A DNA stretch of 64,000 nt from an uncultured Marinicella sp. (lineage in GTDB: Bacteria; Pseudomonadota; Gammaproteobacteria; Xanthomonadales; Marinicellaceae): NCBI GenBank assembly GCA_947502595.1, contig CANNAM010000005.1, forward strand, positions 1-64,000, written 5' to 3'. This document shows, piece by piece, positions 1 through 10,216 of this stretch (the stretch's first letter is position 1; each line of letters opens with the position of its first letter). Below the pieces are notes generated by a model that searched no databases, was not told the origin of the DNA, and worked only from the letters and a program-made list of their open reading frames with translations. The translations under genes and the position numbers were made by a program.

Positions 1-123
1 TATCCAAAGAGAACGCGAATTATAGCCGCAGTTTTTATTCTGTAAACCCCTTTGTGACAATTTAATGAAATTAATTTTAACGCCCAATCTGCACACACCC
101 ACAAGAGCCAACTATAGCGTGCT
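1..123. other. Left-edge intergenic stretch
   Basis: Non-coding stretch between the window edge and the stop codon of the Lhr-like helicase. The only clear signal is an outward-facing minus-strand promoter, listed separately. I see no gene or terminator hairpin. Confidence 0.5.
19..46 (-). promoter_or_regulatory. Sigma-70-type promoter reading out of the window to the left
   Basis: Read on the minus strand there is TTTACA, a 16-nt spacer and a perfect TATAAT, followed by a GC-rich TCGCG discriminator. GC-rich discriminators are typical of growth-rate-controlled stable RNA or translation genes, so the unseen gene to the left may be of that kind. That last step is inference. Confidence 0.6.
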
Positions 124-3100
124 TTAGCCAGATTTCACCACACCCATGGCTTGGATTCTTTTTGCAGCTGTATGCCGGGCGTATTGCATGCCTGACATGT
201 TATCAATAAACCTTCCGGCCAACACCTCCCCTCTGGCTTCCATAGTTTGTAAAGCCATAGACACAGCTCGCCACTTAAATGGCATGTCTTCTTTGTTCCA
301 AATGTCATAACTGAGCACACCATAGCGGTTCAACATCATGTTGATATAGGGTTTAATGTCCGCTGGCTTTTGTGCGATTAAACTCCAGCGCCCCATCATC
401 TCTAAATAACCTAAATTATTGGCATACTTTTTGGCTTTCAGCAATTGGCGTCGGCGTTCTGCTGGCGATTGCGAAAACACCCGCAACGCTTGAAAACCAT
501 CGGCCACTATCAATCCTTGTTTGATCAAATGAATCAACACCTGTTCTAACTCAACCGGCATCAGCTCAGTGAAAGTCAACAACTCACGAAAAAACAACGC
601 ACCATGTGTTTCGAACACCCTCACTACGCTGCGTGATTTGAAGTTCAACTGGTCAATATTGATAACTGCTGGGAACAGGTGTCGCCAATCACGCTGTAAA
701 AAAGTGAATTGGGTTTTCTGGATGGTCATTTGATTCAAATCGTCAGCAACTAATTTAGCTTTGGCACGCTTCCATATGAACTGCCCGCTTTGACACAACA
801 TATCTAACATCATGCCATGGTAATCCCGCACCCGCGGTTTCAGCACTTCTGCCTCCCAAGCCATGGCATGTGCAGCATAGCCCTGCCATTGTTGCAGCAC
901 TTGCGACAGCCCCTCCACCCCAACTGCTGGCGTTGTGAGGAATTGCCACTCAGATAAGAAGTCTGTATAAGATTCAGTCGATAAAGTGTTCACCGATCGC
1001 CTGGCCCGCTGTAACTGTGATCGGCGCAATTGAGCCAGGTGGTTACGTTCAATCCATTGTTCTGCTGAGAACCTAAAGGCCACACCTTGCACCTCTAACT
1101 GTAACAATGCCTGCAACAACAAACTTGCAGCCACTGGAATGCGCTGATGCAAGGCCTTAAAAGTTACCAAGCCACTGAGTGCCAATCGATTGCTGACCCA
1201 AGTCAACAAATCATCTGGACTCAACTGCTCTGGTTGCTCGATTAAGCGTTGCAACAAGCTTGCATATTTGGGACTGAATAACACTGTTTGGTCTTTATAA
1301 GTGGCAGCGTGCAAACGCTCAGCAGTGAGCAACTGTTGCAGGCTCTCATTATAAGGTGCCGCTTCATCTGGCCAGACCACTCCATGAAAGAACACCCACT
1401 CATGCAACTCATCTGAATCACGCACTTTGGGTTTAAGCTGCAGATTGAAGGTCTCAATGTCTGAAGTGGACAAGTTAAAAGCAGCAAATGATTCATCCAA
1501 TGACTGTGAATGTACAGCCAAAGTACGGCGCTCTTCTGCCGGCGCTTCATCTAAGAAAGCGTAATTTCTGGCGTTGATGATGGCCAATGAAGTTGGTGAT
1601 GGGGTGTGGCTGTCTATATAATGTATGTTTACCTTATTATTGGCAATGTCCCGCAAAATTTCAGCCAAGTGATTCACATCCATAATACCTTCGGTACAAT
1701 CAATGATGGTTTGCGTTACCAAAGGATGATCTGGCACCGTGCGATTACCGGCAATGTTCTCGGCACAAGCAATTTGATCCGGGAAAATTTCAGCCACCAA
1801 ATCCTCGGCTTCATTGCGTTGAAACTGAGGAATTACTTTCTTACCACCTCGACGTCTTTTCACTGCCAATGCCACGGAAGCATTCCAACGCCATTGGGTA
1901 ACAAAAAATGGGGTATCCAGTAATGCTTGTATCAACACCTCTTTGACAGTATCTGCCGATAAGTAACTGGCGATGATTGACAACTCAAAGCTGTGGGTTG
2001 AACTCAATGAAAGAATCAGTGCGTCTTCCAAAGCCGCAGCTTGTAGTTCAAAATTAAACTGCCGACAAAACTTTTTACGCAAAGCCAAGCCCCAAGCCCG
2101 GTTAACCCGTGAACCAAACACCGAGTGAATCACCAAATGCATGTCGTTGTTGCCATCGAAGAACCGCTCCACCACAATGTCTTTTTGTGAAGGCACTACG
2201 CCAAGTACATCTTTGGTTTTGCTGACATAGTTAATCAATTGCTCAACACCGGGCTGCTCCACTGGCAACTCGAGGGCTGACTTGCTGTCTTGCAAATACA
2301 CCTCAAAGTCATGCCGCAATTGTGAAACTGCGGTGCTGAGCTCATCTGATCGCCACATTTGCACCCCAAACCAGAAAGGGATGTTTGGTGGCTGTCCGGC
2401 CGCATCCTCCACAAATACCGTGCCCGTTTGGACCTTTAGTATGCGGTAGGAATGATTACCCAACTGAAATACATCACCAGGCACGCTGTCAAAAGAAAAG
2501 TCTTCGTTCAAAGTGCCAATCTGCAAGTCTTCGGGCAGCAAGCGAACGTCGTAATCAAAATGCTCTGGAATCGTACCACCATTCAACAATGCAGTTAAGG
2601 CTGCGGCTTTGCGCGGCCTGATCTCATCAGTGGTCTCATCATAAAACACCAGCGCTTTTTGTAAACTTGAACGGCCCGAATAACCTTCGGCCAGCATGTT
2701 AACCACTTGATAGAATGCCTGCTCAGTTAAGTCGGCATACACAGAAGCTTGTTTAAATAAGTGATAGAGGCGCTTGGCTGGCCAGTTTTGTTGCGCCACC
2801 TCGGCGACAATCTGCTGTGCCAGCACATCCAAGGGTTGCTGTGGAAACTCAATTAACTCAAGCCGATCATCCTCTATCGCTCGAAACAAAGCCGTGGCTT
2901 CTAACAAATCATCAATAGTCAAAGGATAAATCATGCCTTTGGGGGTGCGGTTCACTCCATGACCTGAACGCCCGACTCGTTGTAAAAATGCTTGTATGCT
3001 GCCAGGTGAACCCAACTGACATACCAAATCCACCTCACCAATGTCGATACCCAGTTCTAGCGAAGCCGTGGCCACGATGGCTTTGAGTTTACCCGCTTTT

Positions 3101-4035
3101 AAATCCTGCTCGGCTTTAAGCCGATGCGCTTTGGCCAAAGAACCATGGTGTGCTGTAACACTTACAGTATCTGCTTCAGTTGTTGACCCATCAGTTACCT
3201 TTTCAGCCAAGTGTTTGGCCACACGTTCTGCCAAACGCCGGTTATTGACGAACACCACTGTGGTCTTGTGCTGTTTAATGGCCCTCGCAAGCAAGCTGTA
3301 AACCTCAGCCCATTGCTCATTTGAGATGACCGCTGCCAAGGGGCTGGCTGGTAATTGAATAGACAAATCCATCAACCGCTTATGCCCTTTATCAACCACC
3401 ACAGAAAACTCAGGATGCAACAAATAGTGCTGCATGCGCTCTATCGGTCGCTGCGTGGCTGAAACCCCAATCCTTTGTGGCCGTTTATAAGTCAGTGCCT
3501 CTAAGCGCATTAAGGTCAACAACAGATGAGCCCCGCGTTTATTAGATGCCAAAGCATGCACCTCATCAACAATTACGGTTTCCACCCCAGACATAATAGC
3601 CCGACCCGCTTTTGAAGTTAATATGTTATACAAAGACTCTGGTGTCGTAACCAAAATATGTGGCGGTTGTCGCTTGATTTTTTCGCGATTGTAACTGGGT
3701 GTATCGCCGGTCCATACTGCCGAAGTGATGTGCGCATCCATCGCTTGCAATTGATTGATTCCAGCCAAGGGTTGTTGCAAATTGATGTTGATGTCATTGG
3801 ACAAAGCTTTTAAAGGCGAGATGTAGATGACCTTGAGACCGGTAGTAGAATCTGCATGGGATTCATACAATTGATTGATCGCACTTAAAAAGGCTGCCAA
3901 TGTTTTACCTGAACCCGTTGGCGCCGCCAACAACACATCTTTGCCAGTGGCAATTTTTTGCCAAGCGTCAACCTGAACCGGAGTGGGATTCTGGAACTGA
4001 GCTGCAAACCATTGACTGATGATTGGATTAAACAT
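124..4035 (-). CDS. lhr: Lhr-family ATP-dependent DNA/RNA helicase
   Basis: A superfamily 2 helicase of 1303 residues. Walker A is APTGSGKT (about 38-45), the Walker B box is DEVH (157-160), motif III is SAT (192-194) and motif VI is QRVGRSGH (353-360). The long region after the two RecA folds fits the winged-helix and C-terminal part of Lhr proteins. It is somewhat shorter than E. coli Lhr (about 1,540 residues) and far longer than the roughly 830-residue ligase-associated Lhr-Core helicases. Lhr proteins translocate 3'-5' and are linked to DNA repair. The gene stands alone, divergent from a cytochrome c gene 68 bases away. I see no strong ribosome binding site. No frameshift is visible. Confidence 0.87.
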   Translation of the reverse strand: MFNPIISQWFAAQFQNPTPVQVDAWQKIATGKDVLLAAPTGSGKTLAAFLSAINQLYESHADSTTGLKVIYISPLKALSNDININLQQPLAGINQLQAMDAHITSAVWTGDTPSYNREKIKRQPPHILVTTPESLYNILTSKAGRAIMSGVETVIVDEVHALASNKRGAHLLLTLMRLEALTYKRPQRIGVSATQRPIERMQHYLLHPEFSVVVDKGHKRLMDLSIQLPASPLAAVISNEQWAEVYSLLARAIKQHKTTVVFVNNRRLAERVAKHLAEKVTDGSTTEADTVSVTAHHGSLAKAHRLKAEQDLKAGKLKAIVATASLELGIDIGEVDLVCQLGSPGSIQAFLQRVGRSGHGVNRTPKGMIYPLTIDDLLEATALFRAIEDDRLELIEFPQQPLDVLAQQIVAEVAQQNWPAKRLYHLFKQASVYADLTEQAFYQVVNMLAEGYSGRSSLQKALVFYDETTDEIRPRKAAALTALLNGGTIPEHFDYDVRLLPEDLQIGTLNEDFSFDSVPGDVFQLGNHSYRILKVQTGTVFVEDAAGQPPNIPFWFGVQMWRSDELSTAVSQLRHDFEVYLQDSKSALELPVEQPGVEQLINYVSKTKDVLGVVPSQKDIVVERFFDGNNDMHLVIHSVFGSRVNRAWGLALRKKFCRQFNFELQAAALEDALILSLSSTHSFELSIIASYLSADTVKEVLIQALLDTPFFVTQWRWNASVALAVKRRRGGKKVIPQFQRNEAEDLVAEIFPDQIACAENIAGNRTVPDHPLVTQTIIDCTEGIMDVNHLAEILRDIANNKVNIHYIDSHTPSPTSLAIINARNYAFLDEAPAEERRTLAVHSQSLDESFAAFNLSTSDIETFNLQLKPKVRDSDELHEWVFFHGVVWPDEAAPYNESLQQLLTAERLHAATYKDQTVLFSPKYASLLQRLIEQPEQLSPDDLLTWVSNRLALSGLVTFKALHQRIPVAASLLLQALLQLEVQGVAFRFSAEQWIERNHLAQLRRSQLQRARRSVNTLSTESYTDFLSEWQFLTTPAVGVEGLSQVLQQWQGYAAHAMAWEAEVLKPRVRDYHGMMLDMLCQSGQFIWKRAKAKLVADDLNQMTIQKTQFTFLQRDWRHLFPAVINIDQLNFKSRSVVRVFETHGALFFRELLTFTELMPVELEQVLIHLIKQGLIVADGFQALRVFSQSPAERRRQLLKAKKYANNLGYLEMMGRWSLIAQKPADIKPYINMMLNRYGVLSYDIWNKEDMPFKWRAVSMALQTMEARGEVLAGRFIDNMSGMQYARHTAAKRIQAMGVVKSG

Positions 4036-4064
4036 TTGGCAAAGCGTGTGTTAACAATTATAAT
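4036..4064 (+). promoter_or_regulatory. Promoter for the cytochrome c5 gene
   Basis: TTGGCA at 4036-4041, a 17-nt spacer and TATAAT at 4059-4064. The cytochrome start codon lies 40 bases downstream. The octamer ATTATAAT (4057-4064) is its own reverse complement, so it also gives a TATAAT hexamer on the minus strand facing the helicase gene. The minus-strand -35 element is not convincing. Confidence 0.7.
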
Positions 4065-4103
4065 GCGGCGGTTAAATCTAAATTACATAGCACAGGATAA
4101 TTC

Positions 4104-4598
4104 ATGAGTGATCAAGATTCGATATTTTTCAAAAACTTTTCTATCTTATTAGGCGCATTGGTGGTGCTAACCATTTCTGTGGCGCTGATTGGGGTAACAT
4201 TACAAAATCAATTGGTCGCCAATGTTCAAGGTGAGGCCGACCGCACCGCTATTCAAGAGTTGATTCGACCAGTTGCTGAAGTCAATACAGACCCTAATGC
4301 CATCATTGAAGCCGCACCTGTTGCCATGGCAGCCGCTTTTGATGGCTCATTGGATGCTGAAATGATTTATAACAACGTCTGCATGGCTTGTCACACCACT
4401 GGTGCTGGCGGCGCGCCAAAATTGATAACCGCTGAGTGGGAAGTTCGCCTTGCCCAAGGTGAAGAAACCATTCTGAAACATGCCATTGAAGGCTTTATGG
4501 GTGAACAAGGCTTAATGCCTGCCAAAGGCGGTCGTGCTGACTTAACCGATGAGCAGGTTAAAGTTACCGTTGATTACATGTTAGATAACTTGGAATAA
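4104..4598 (+). CDS. Membrane-anchored cytochrome c5-type protein
   Basis: A 164-residue monoheme c-type cytochrome. An uncleaved-looking N-terminal membrane helix (about residues 10-33) is followed by a linker and a C-terminal heme domain. That domain has CMACH (Cys93, Cys96, His97) and a likely axial methionine in GLMPAKGG (Met138). The arrangement fits cytochrome c5/class I electron carriers facing the periplasm. A ribosome binding site (AGGA) lies about 7 bases before the ATG, and a good promoter lies upstream. A strong terminator follows, so it is probably monocistronic. The redox partner cannot be read from the neighbours, which are a helicase and a mechanosensitive channel. Confidence 0.88.
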   Translation: MSDQDSIFFKNFSILLGALVVLTISVALIGVTLQNQLVANVQGEADRTAIQELIRPVAEVNTDPNAIIEAAPVAMAAAFDGSLDAEMIYNNVCMACHTTGAGGAPKLITAEWEVRLAQGEETILKHAIEGFMGEQGLMPAKGGRADLTDEQVKVTVDYMLDNLE

Positions 4599-4620
4599 CC
4601 GCATATCATAATAAGCCAGA

Positions 4621-4647
4621 AAAGCGGCACTGGTTGCCGCTTTTTTT
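4621..4647 (+). terminator. Rho-independent terminator after the cytochrome c5 gene
   Basis: A 7-bp GC-rich stem (AGCGGCA / TGCCGCT, 4623-4629 and 4635-4641) with a 5-nt loop, followed by a run of seven T. The A-run on its left side could let it also act for the converging mechanosensitive channel gene. Confidence 0.9.
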
Positions 4648-4672
4648 ATGCCTTTAAAGAATCAATCAACCC

Positions 4673-6862
4673 TTAATTCTCCTTGCCTTTAGCTGCTTCA
4701 CCCCTCATTGCCTCGTCAGCATAATGCACCACACGCTGTGGGAATGGCACTTCTATCGCGTACTTATTGAAAGCGGAATCCAACTCCCACAAATAAGAAG
4801 CTTTGATCCTTCCAGGTCTACGGACACCATATTTCGACACCCAAACCAACAAGATAAAGTCTAATGAATTGTCCCCAAAGCCAGTCATTCTCACCTCAGG
4901 CTCGCGACCTTTCATATTTATCAATGTATAAGTCACATTTTCAGCCGCCTCAATAGCTGCTGTTTTAACCAGCTCCTTATCAGTTCCATAAGCGACACCA
5001 AACGGTATTTTGACCCTTTTTATAGAATCACGCAGGGTCCAATTGATGATTTTATTGGTGACTAAGTCTGAATTTGGAATCACCACGTCGATGTTGTCAT
5101 TGGTATTTATTCGCGTACTGCGGGCGTTGATCTCCATTACTGTGCCAGTGTAACCATCTTCCATTTCTATGTAATCGCCTACTTTTAAGCTGCGCTCGAA
5201 CATGATGGTCAAACCCGAAACGAAGTTACTCACTATATTTTGCAAACCAAAACCAATACCAACTGACAAAGCACCTGCAATCAAGGTCAAATTGGTGAGG
5301 TTAATCCCCAGCGTGGTGAAACCCGCTATGGTAGCCACAAAAATAATCAAATAATGAATCAGCTTATCTAGGATAAAAAACACTGAAGATTTTTCCACAT
5401 TGCGTCGCGCTTCAACCCGACGAATGATGAACCGCACCAGCTTAGAAACTAAATAGCCAATCAATACAATGATGATTAAACGCAACAATGGCATCAAAGT
5501 GATGGGGGTTTCATTGATATTAAATAAAGTCTTATTGGCCATCCGCTCAAATCCAGACCAACCAGTGGTACCGTAAGACTTAATTTGTGCCCAGATTCGG
5601 TTTAAGCCACTTTTGCTGTCAATGACTTGCTTGGTTAACAAGCCCTCAATAAAAGTAACCTGCTCTAATTGCCAGTCCAAATCATTTACACCCAGCAACA
5701 ACTCTTGCGCCAACCGGGTCCGTTTGGAGGCTGCATCTTTGACTTTTTTTATTTTTTCAAATTCTGGACTTAGTGCCGGGGAAATTAAGATGTCTTGAGC
5801 CAATGCTTGCCACTTGCTTTGATTGGCTTCGGTTCTGGCCTTGATTTGATTGGCATTATTCACATGATCTAACAGCAGGCTGTCCTTTATTTTTTTATCC
5901 GGCTGGGTGTTGTAAATCCAGTCTAGCTCTGCCTTAACCTGAATCTGCTGTAATTCCAATTCATTCAATTCCAACATGTAGTTGGCCAACTCCAGTTTTT
6001 TTATGTCAGTCAAAAAACCACCAATAACGGTATCTGCTTCTGTGCTGGTGATTTTCAAGTTAGCGGCTTGAACTTTGGCGCTGGTGCTGTTTATTGCTTG
6101 TTCAATTTTAGCCAAGCTTTTATTTAACTCATCAACCTTTTCAACATCAGGTTCAATCAACTCAATAGCACGGGCCAAATGGTTCTGTAAGTTCAACAAC
6201 CGCTGACTCACCAATGACTGTTTAGCCACCAGCTTGTCGGCTTGTTTTTCAAACAATTCCATCCAAGAACGAGCCTCAATCCATAACAACCCAGTCTCTA
6301 GGCGCTCCAAAGAGTCTTGTGGTAAATTACGGTGTTTGACGATTAAATCATTGATGGACTCATACTGGAGTTTGGCGTCATTACGCAGCTGATTGATGTC
6401 TTCCTGCCTCTGGGCTTGTGACATTTGGATGTCGCGAATTTGTTGTTTGTACGCATAAATTTCAGCCAAACTATAAGATTCTTCTTGCGTATAGCTTACT
6501 GGCTCTATCAAGACTTCTGTGGCAGCTGTTTGGACCAGCTGAGATATGTTGTATTTAAATTGAGAAATCGCTTGTATAGCAGCCTTACTTAATTGGTAGT
6601 TTTCAATGTCAGTGTATATTTGCAACTCAACTGCCAATTGATTGAGCGCAGCATAAGGTGTTTCAGGAGGCGAGTTTTTAATCGCTTCCTGCCACCATTT
6701 AACTGTCAAAGTGCTGGGGTCAGGGGGCTGATAAACGACTGGTTTATTAGAACCAGTCAACATATCAAGTGGGCTTTGCGCAGCAGCAACACTGAACACT
6801 ATCCACCACAATAAGATCAGCATAGATCCTGACAATTTTAAGTTATTCATGCATTTAATCAT
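4673..6862 (-). CDS. MscS-family mechanosensitive channel with large periplasmic coiled-coil domain
   Basis: 729 residues. A signal peptide (cut near ...SVAAA) leads into about 400 residues of Gln/Glu/Lys-rich helical, coiled-coil-like sequence. Several membrane helices follow (about 450-540), then the conserved MscS core. The pore-lining helix and GLQNIVSNFVSG lie near residue 540, followed by the beta domain (VGDYIEMEDGYTGTV). MscS channels release solutes on hypo-osmotic shock. The long exported N-terminal part resembles the MscK/MscM class, but this protein is shorter than those (about 1,100 residues). A second Met at residue 5 is an alternative start; neither has a clear Shine-Dalgarno site. 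It converges on the cytochrome c5 gene. Confidence 0.88.
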   Translation of the reverse strand: MIKCMNNLKLSGSMLILLWWIVFSVAAAQSPLDMLTGSNKPVVYQPPDPSTLTVKWWQEAIKNSPPETPYAALNQLAVELQIYTDIENYQLSKAAIQAISQFKYNISQLVQTAATEVLIEPVSYTQEESYSLAEIYAYKQQIRDIQMSQAQRQEDINQLRNDAKLQYESINDLIVKHRNLPQDSLERLETGLLWIEARSWMELFEKQADKLVAKQSLVSQRLLNLQNHLARAIELIEPDVEKVDELNKSLAKIEQAINSTSAKVQAANLKITSTEADTVIGGFLTDIKKLELANYMLELNELELQQIQVKAELDWIYNTQPDKKIKDSLLLDHVNNANQIKARTEANQSKWQALAQDILISPALSPEFEKIKKVKDAASKRTRLAQELLLGVNDLDWQLEQVTFIEGLLTKQVIDSKSGLNRIWAQIKSYGTTGWSGFERMANKTLFNINETPITLMPLLRLIIIVLIGYLVSKLVRFIIRRVEARRNVEKSSVFFILDKLIHYLIIFVATIAGFTTLGINLTNLTLIAGALSVGIGFGLQNIVSNFVSGLTIMFERSLKVGDYIEMEDGYTGTVMEINARSTRINTNDNIDVVIPNSDLVTNKIINWTLRDSIKRVKIPFGVAYGTDKELVKTAAIEAAENVTYTLINMKGREPEVRMTGFGDNSLDFILLVWVSKYGVRRPGRIKASYLWELDSAFNKYAIEVPFPQRVVHYADEAMRGEAAKGKEN

Positions 6863-7159
6863 GGGTAAATGGTTTCATTTGAGGTTACAGCCATTGGTCT
6901 ATTTACTTTGCCGGCTTGGATTGATGGTCATATTTACCCCGCTATATAATTGTCTACCAAAAAATTATATCACCAGTTGATGTAAACTGTGTAACTCACT
7001 GCTAATCTCCACTTAAGGCACACTGTTAAAGTTCTTTATTTCACACCCGACTATGGTAACATGATTAGGATTAGGGGCGTGTGAGAGAGTGGCTTACTAT
7101 TACCAAATTAACCACCCACATTCACATGAATAACTTTTGCTTCACTTTTTTACATACCT

Positions 7160-9475
7160 ATGGATTTATCTGGTCAGCAGAACTCACAGGTTCTCAAGTC
7201 TTCGTTGCACACAAGGTCATGCCATGGCGTTAAATCAGCGCTAAACCTTAACATTACTTTTGAGCACAAAATAACCAGACTGCTGCCCTTGCTGTTGGTC
7301 CTATTTATCCTGAACGGTTGCAACCTCAATTACCAAGCTGACTACGAAGCCAATACAGCGGTTGAGCAAGTCTTTGTGGCAGAGAACAATGTCAACGACT
7401 TAATACAATCAAATTCAGCTGAGCTCAATGAACTGACTTTCACAGCTTTTGATTCAGCTTCAAGTATAGATTTCAAACAACAGAAGACAGAGCTGCTACT
7501 TAAAATCAAAGTACTTGATGCGCCTACGAACATCACTGAGTTCACCCTCAGCATATTCCCAAAATACCTTGACAAGGTAAGTTATTTTAACTATTCAAAC
7601 CATCATGGATACAGTAATCCTGTTGATATTTACAGAACTGACTCGAATAACAACAGGCTGTTTTCCAGTCAACGATTTGCTTTCAATATAGACCAACAAG
7701 CTATCCACAACACCCACTACCTGCTGATTAAATCTGAACGCAACCGCTATGCCGAAGTGTCTGTCGTGGACACTGACTCATACATCAAAGCAGACCGCAG
7801 TATCAGTTACTTTTTCAGCATAATTTACAGCATAATTTTGTCTTTGATTTTATTCAATGCAGTTTTCTATCTGTACACCCGAGACAAAATATATTTACTG
7901 TATTCTCTGTACATGATCACCACTTTATATTCAATTTTATGGCAAGAAGGAATAATCAATGACCTGCCTTGGCTGGCTTGGAATTCACTGGGTAATTTGG
8001 GTTACACCTGCTTTTTTATTATTTCAGATGCAACTGCTATTTGGTTTTTTTATCACTTTATGCGTCTGGATTTTCGCCACAGTTGGTTGGTAAAAATTGT
8101 CCTGTTGTGCGTGCTGTTTCGACTTTTATTGATGTCGACAGCATTCATTCAACATTACTTGCTTGGCGGCTATCAAGACAACTTAATCAGTTACTTGTTT
8201 AACCTCAGCATGGCCATTTCCAGTTTATTGGTTTGGGTGATTTTACTGGTAAAAACCAAGCGCGGCTCTCCACAAGCTAAATTTTTATTCATCGCATGGT
8301 CGATTATGATTTTCACCATTGGCCTGCGGTTAATCTTTGCTTTTAACCCGCACCCTGACCTGATTTGGATGGCACACAGTTATGAATTGGGGGTCATGAT
8401 TGAAGGCTTGATTCTGGCCTTTGCGATGGCAGACAGAACCATGGAGTTCAAAACACAACGTGATGTGGCTGTGCATAAGTACACCGCTGCTGAGCGCGCC
8501 ATTCGTGAGCATCAATTGATAGCTGATTTTCAACAAGAAATGCAGGAACTGGTCAAAAACCCGACATTCAGCGTTGATGAAGTCAATGAAAAAACCAACA
8601 TCAAGTTTCATTTACTGATTAACAGGGCATTCCCAATTCAAAACTCAATGATATATCACAACAACGAATTGACGGGTGTATGTACCACCGGACTAGAAAC
8701 CATTGACCTTGAGTTACTTAATTTCAAATTGAACAAACTCATTGACACAAACAAACAACAGCAAATTGAGCGACATAATATAACCACCGCTAAAAACCTC
8801 ACCATGGCATTTTTATTTATTCCATTGAACCCCGAGGAATTTGATAACACCCAACTTATTTTCGGCTTGAAACAATCTAAACCCATCAGTACAGATATTG
8901 CAGTTGAATTTAAAACCTACTGTGAAGCAGCCTATGCTGTACTACAACAAATTCGTGATGTACACCAAGTGGCTTTGGCTGCCAATCTTGACAGCATGAC
9001 TGGCTGTCATAATCGTGCCAGCATTGAAAAAATCATCAACGCCTCATTGGCAACAGCCAGCCGCACCACTTTAGCTTACATTGATTTAGACTACCTTAAA
9101 AACATCAACGACCAATACGGCCATGATGTGGGCGACCAATGCATCATTGGCTTTGTTCAGCTTTTAACCAAACACCTACTTAACCAGGCCAAGCTGGGTC
9201 GAATAGGCGGTGACGAGTTCATCGCTGTGTTTTCAGATGTTGATTTTGAAGCTTGTGAAGCACTGCTGGAAACATTCATTGAATCATTGGCTGAGCAAAG
9301 GTTTTCAGCCGCGCAAATCACCATTTCCACCAGCATCGGCTTAGCAGAATCACGAATCGATGAGACCATGAAAAGACTGCTGAACAAGGCCGATGCGGCA
9401 CTTTATCAAGCCAAAGCTCAAGGCAGGAACCAATTAACCGTTTATGAACCAGGCATGTCAACATCAGCACCTTGA
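7160..9475 (+). CDS. 7TM-DISM diguanylate cyclase (GGDEF)
   Basis: 771 residues. A possible lipoprotein signal (FILNGC, Cys near residue 54) precedes an extracytoplasmic DISMED2-like domain (about 75-200). Seven membrane helices follow (about 215-425), then a helical/GAF-like linker and a C-terminal GGDEF domain. The intact GGDEF motif is at about 683-687, with the metal-binding segment DLDYLKNIND upstream, so it should make cyclic di-GMP. I do not see the RxxD inhibitory site five residues before GGDEF, so product inhibition may be absent. There is no EAL domain. The predicted start lacks a clear ribosome binding site, so translation may begin further in. It lies alone between convergent genes. 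Confidence 0.85.
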   Translation: MDLSGQQNSQVLKSSLHTRSCHGVKSALNLNITFEHKITRLLPLLLVLFILNGCNLNYQADYEANTAVEQVFVAENNVNDLIQSNSAELNELTFTAFDSASSIDFKQQKTELLLKIKVLDAPTNITEFTLSIFPKYLDKVSYFNYSNHHGYSNPVDIYRTDSNNNRLFSSQRFAFNIDQQAIHNTHYLLIKSERNRYAEVSVVDTDSYIKADRSISYFFSIIYSIILSLILFNAVFYLYTRDKIYLLYSLYMITTLYSILWQEGIINDLPWLAWNSLGNLGYTCFFIISDATAIWFFYHFMRLDFRHSWLVKIVLLCVLFRLLLMSTAFIQHYLLGGYQDNLISYLFNLSMAISSLLVWVILLVKTKRGSPQAKFLFIAWSIMIFTIGLRLIFAFNPHPDLIWMAHSYELGVMIEGLILAFAMADRTMEFKTQRDVAVHKYTAAERAIREHQLIADFQQEMQELVKNPTFSVDEVNEKTNIKFHLLINRAFPIQNSMIYHNNELTGVCTTGLETIDLELLNFKLNKLIDTNKQQQIERHNITTAKNLTMAFLFIPLNPEEFDNTQLIFGLKQSKPISTDIAVEFKTYCEAAYAVLQQIRDVHQVALAANLDSMTGCHNRASIEKIINASLATASRTTLAYIDLDYLKNINDQYGHDVGDQCIIGFVQLLTKHLLNQAKLGRIGGDEFIAVFSDVDFEACEALLETFIESLAEQRFSAAQITISTSIGLAESRIDETMKRLLNKADAALYQAKAQGRNQLTVYEPGMSTSAP

Positions 9476-9508
9476 GCAAAAGTTATGCGGTGGTTCCAAT
9501 TAACTGGA

Positions 9509-10090
9509 TTAATGTGATTTTTTAACGTATTCGGTCAAAATAACAATGCGCTGGCTTTCAACTTTACCTTCAATTTGACCCGGGTTGTCCGGCACCAATG
9601 AAATGTTTCTCACTGCAGTACCTTGTTTGGCCGTGAATCCCCCACCTTTGACTTTCAAATCCTTTACCAAAGTGACGGTGTCACCGGCACTTAATTTAGC
9701 ACCATGACAATCGGTATGTTGTTCATGGTCTTGGCCTTCTCCGGTTGCTTTCGCCCATGTTAACTGGTCATCTTCTAGGTACATCATGTCCAGCAATGCC
9801 TGCGGCCACCCTTCGGCTGATAAGCGAGTCAACATGCGCCATGCCAAGACTTTGACGGCAGCCACCTCACTCCACATACTGTCATTTAAACAGCGCCAGT
9901 GATTGGCTTCGGTTAAATCAGGATCATCAATTTGCGTTCGACATGTACCACACAAATAAGCACAGGACTCAACATCCAGCTGATCGACTGGTTGCACCTG
10001 ATAAACTTGTAAATCTTCGGTTGCTTGACACAACTCACATTGCTCTGCTGAGCGTTGTTTTAAAAAAACTTCAATTTTCATGCTGCGCAT
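9509..10090 (-). CDS. PhnA-family zinc-ribbon protein (YjdM-like)
   Basis: 193 residues. The N-terminal zinc ribbon has two Cys pairs (CELC near residue 17 and CGTC near 47), and the C-terminal PhnA domain has an SH3-like core (KLSAGDTVTLVKDLKVKG). This is the long form of the E. coli YjdM (formerly PhnA) family. The family name comes from proximity to phosphonate genes in E. coli. A phosphonate role is not supported here, as no phn genes are nearby, and the biochemical function is unknown. It is distinct from the Pseudomonas phosphonoacetate hydrolase also called PhnA. It lies 126 bases downstream of msrA on the same strand. Confidence 0.83.
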   Translation of the reverse strand: MRSMKIEVFLKQRSAEQCELCQATEDLQVYQVQPVDQLDVESCAYLCGTCRTQIDDPDLTEANHWRCLNDSMWSEVAAVKVLAWRMLTRLSAEGWPQALLDMMYLEDDQLTWAKATGEGQDHEQHTDCHGAKLSAGDTVTLVKDLKVKGGGFTAKQGTAVRNISLVPDNPGQIEGKVESQRIVILTEYVKKSH

Positions 10091-10216
10091 TATACCCGAA
10101 ACAGCTTAACTGTTTAACCGCAACTTCAAGCCAAAAGCAAAAGTGAAGCTGGGTCATCAACACCCTAAAGTCTTATAAACTGCTTGCTGTTTCACATTGG
10201 GTACTGGCACACAGGT

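Noticed and set aside
9509-10090. Phosphonoacetate hydrolase (the other PhnA)
   Set aside because: The zinc ribbon plus small SH3-like domain belongs to the YjdM family, not to the alkaline phosphatase-like hydrolase.
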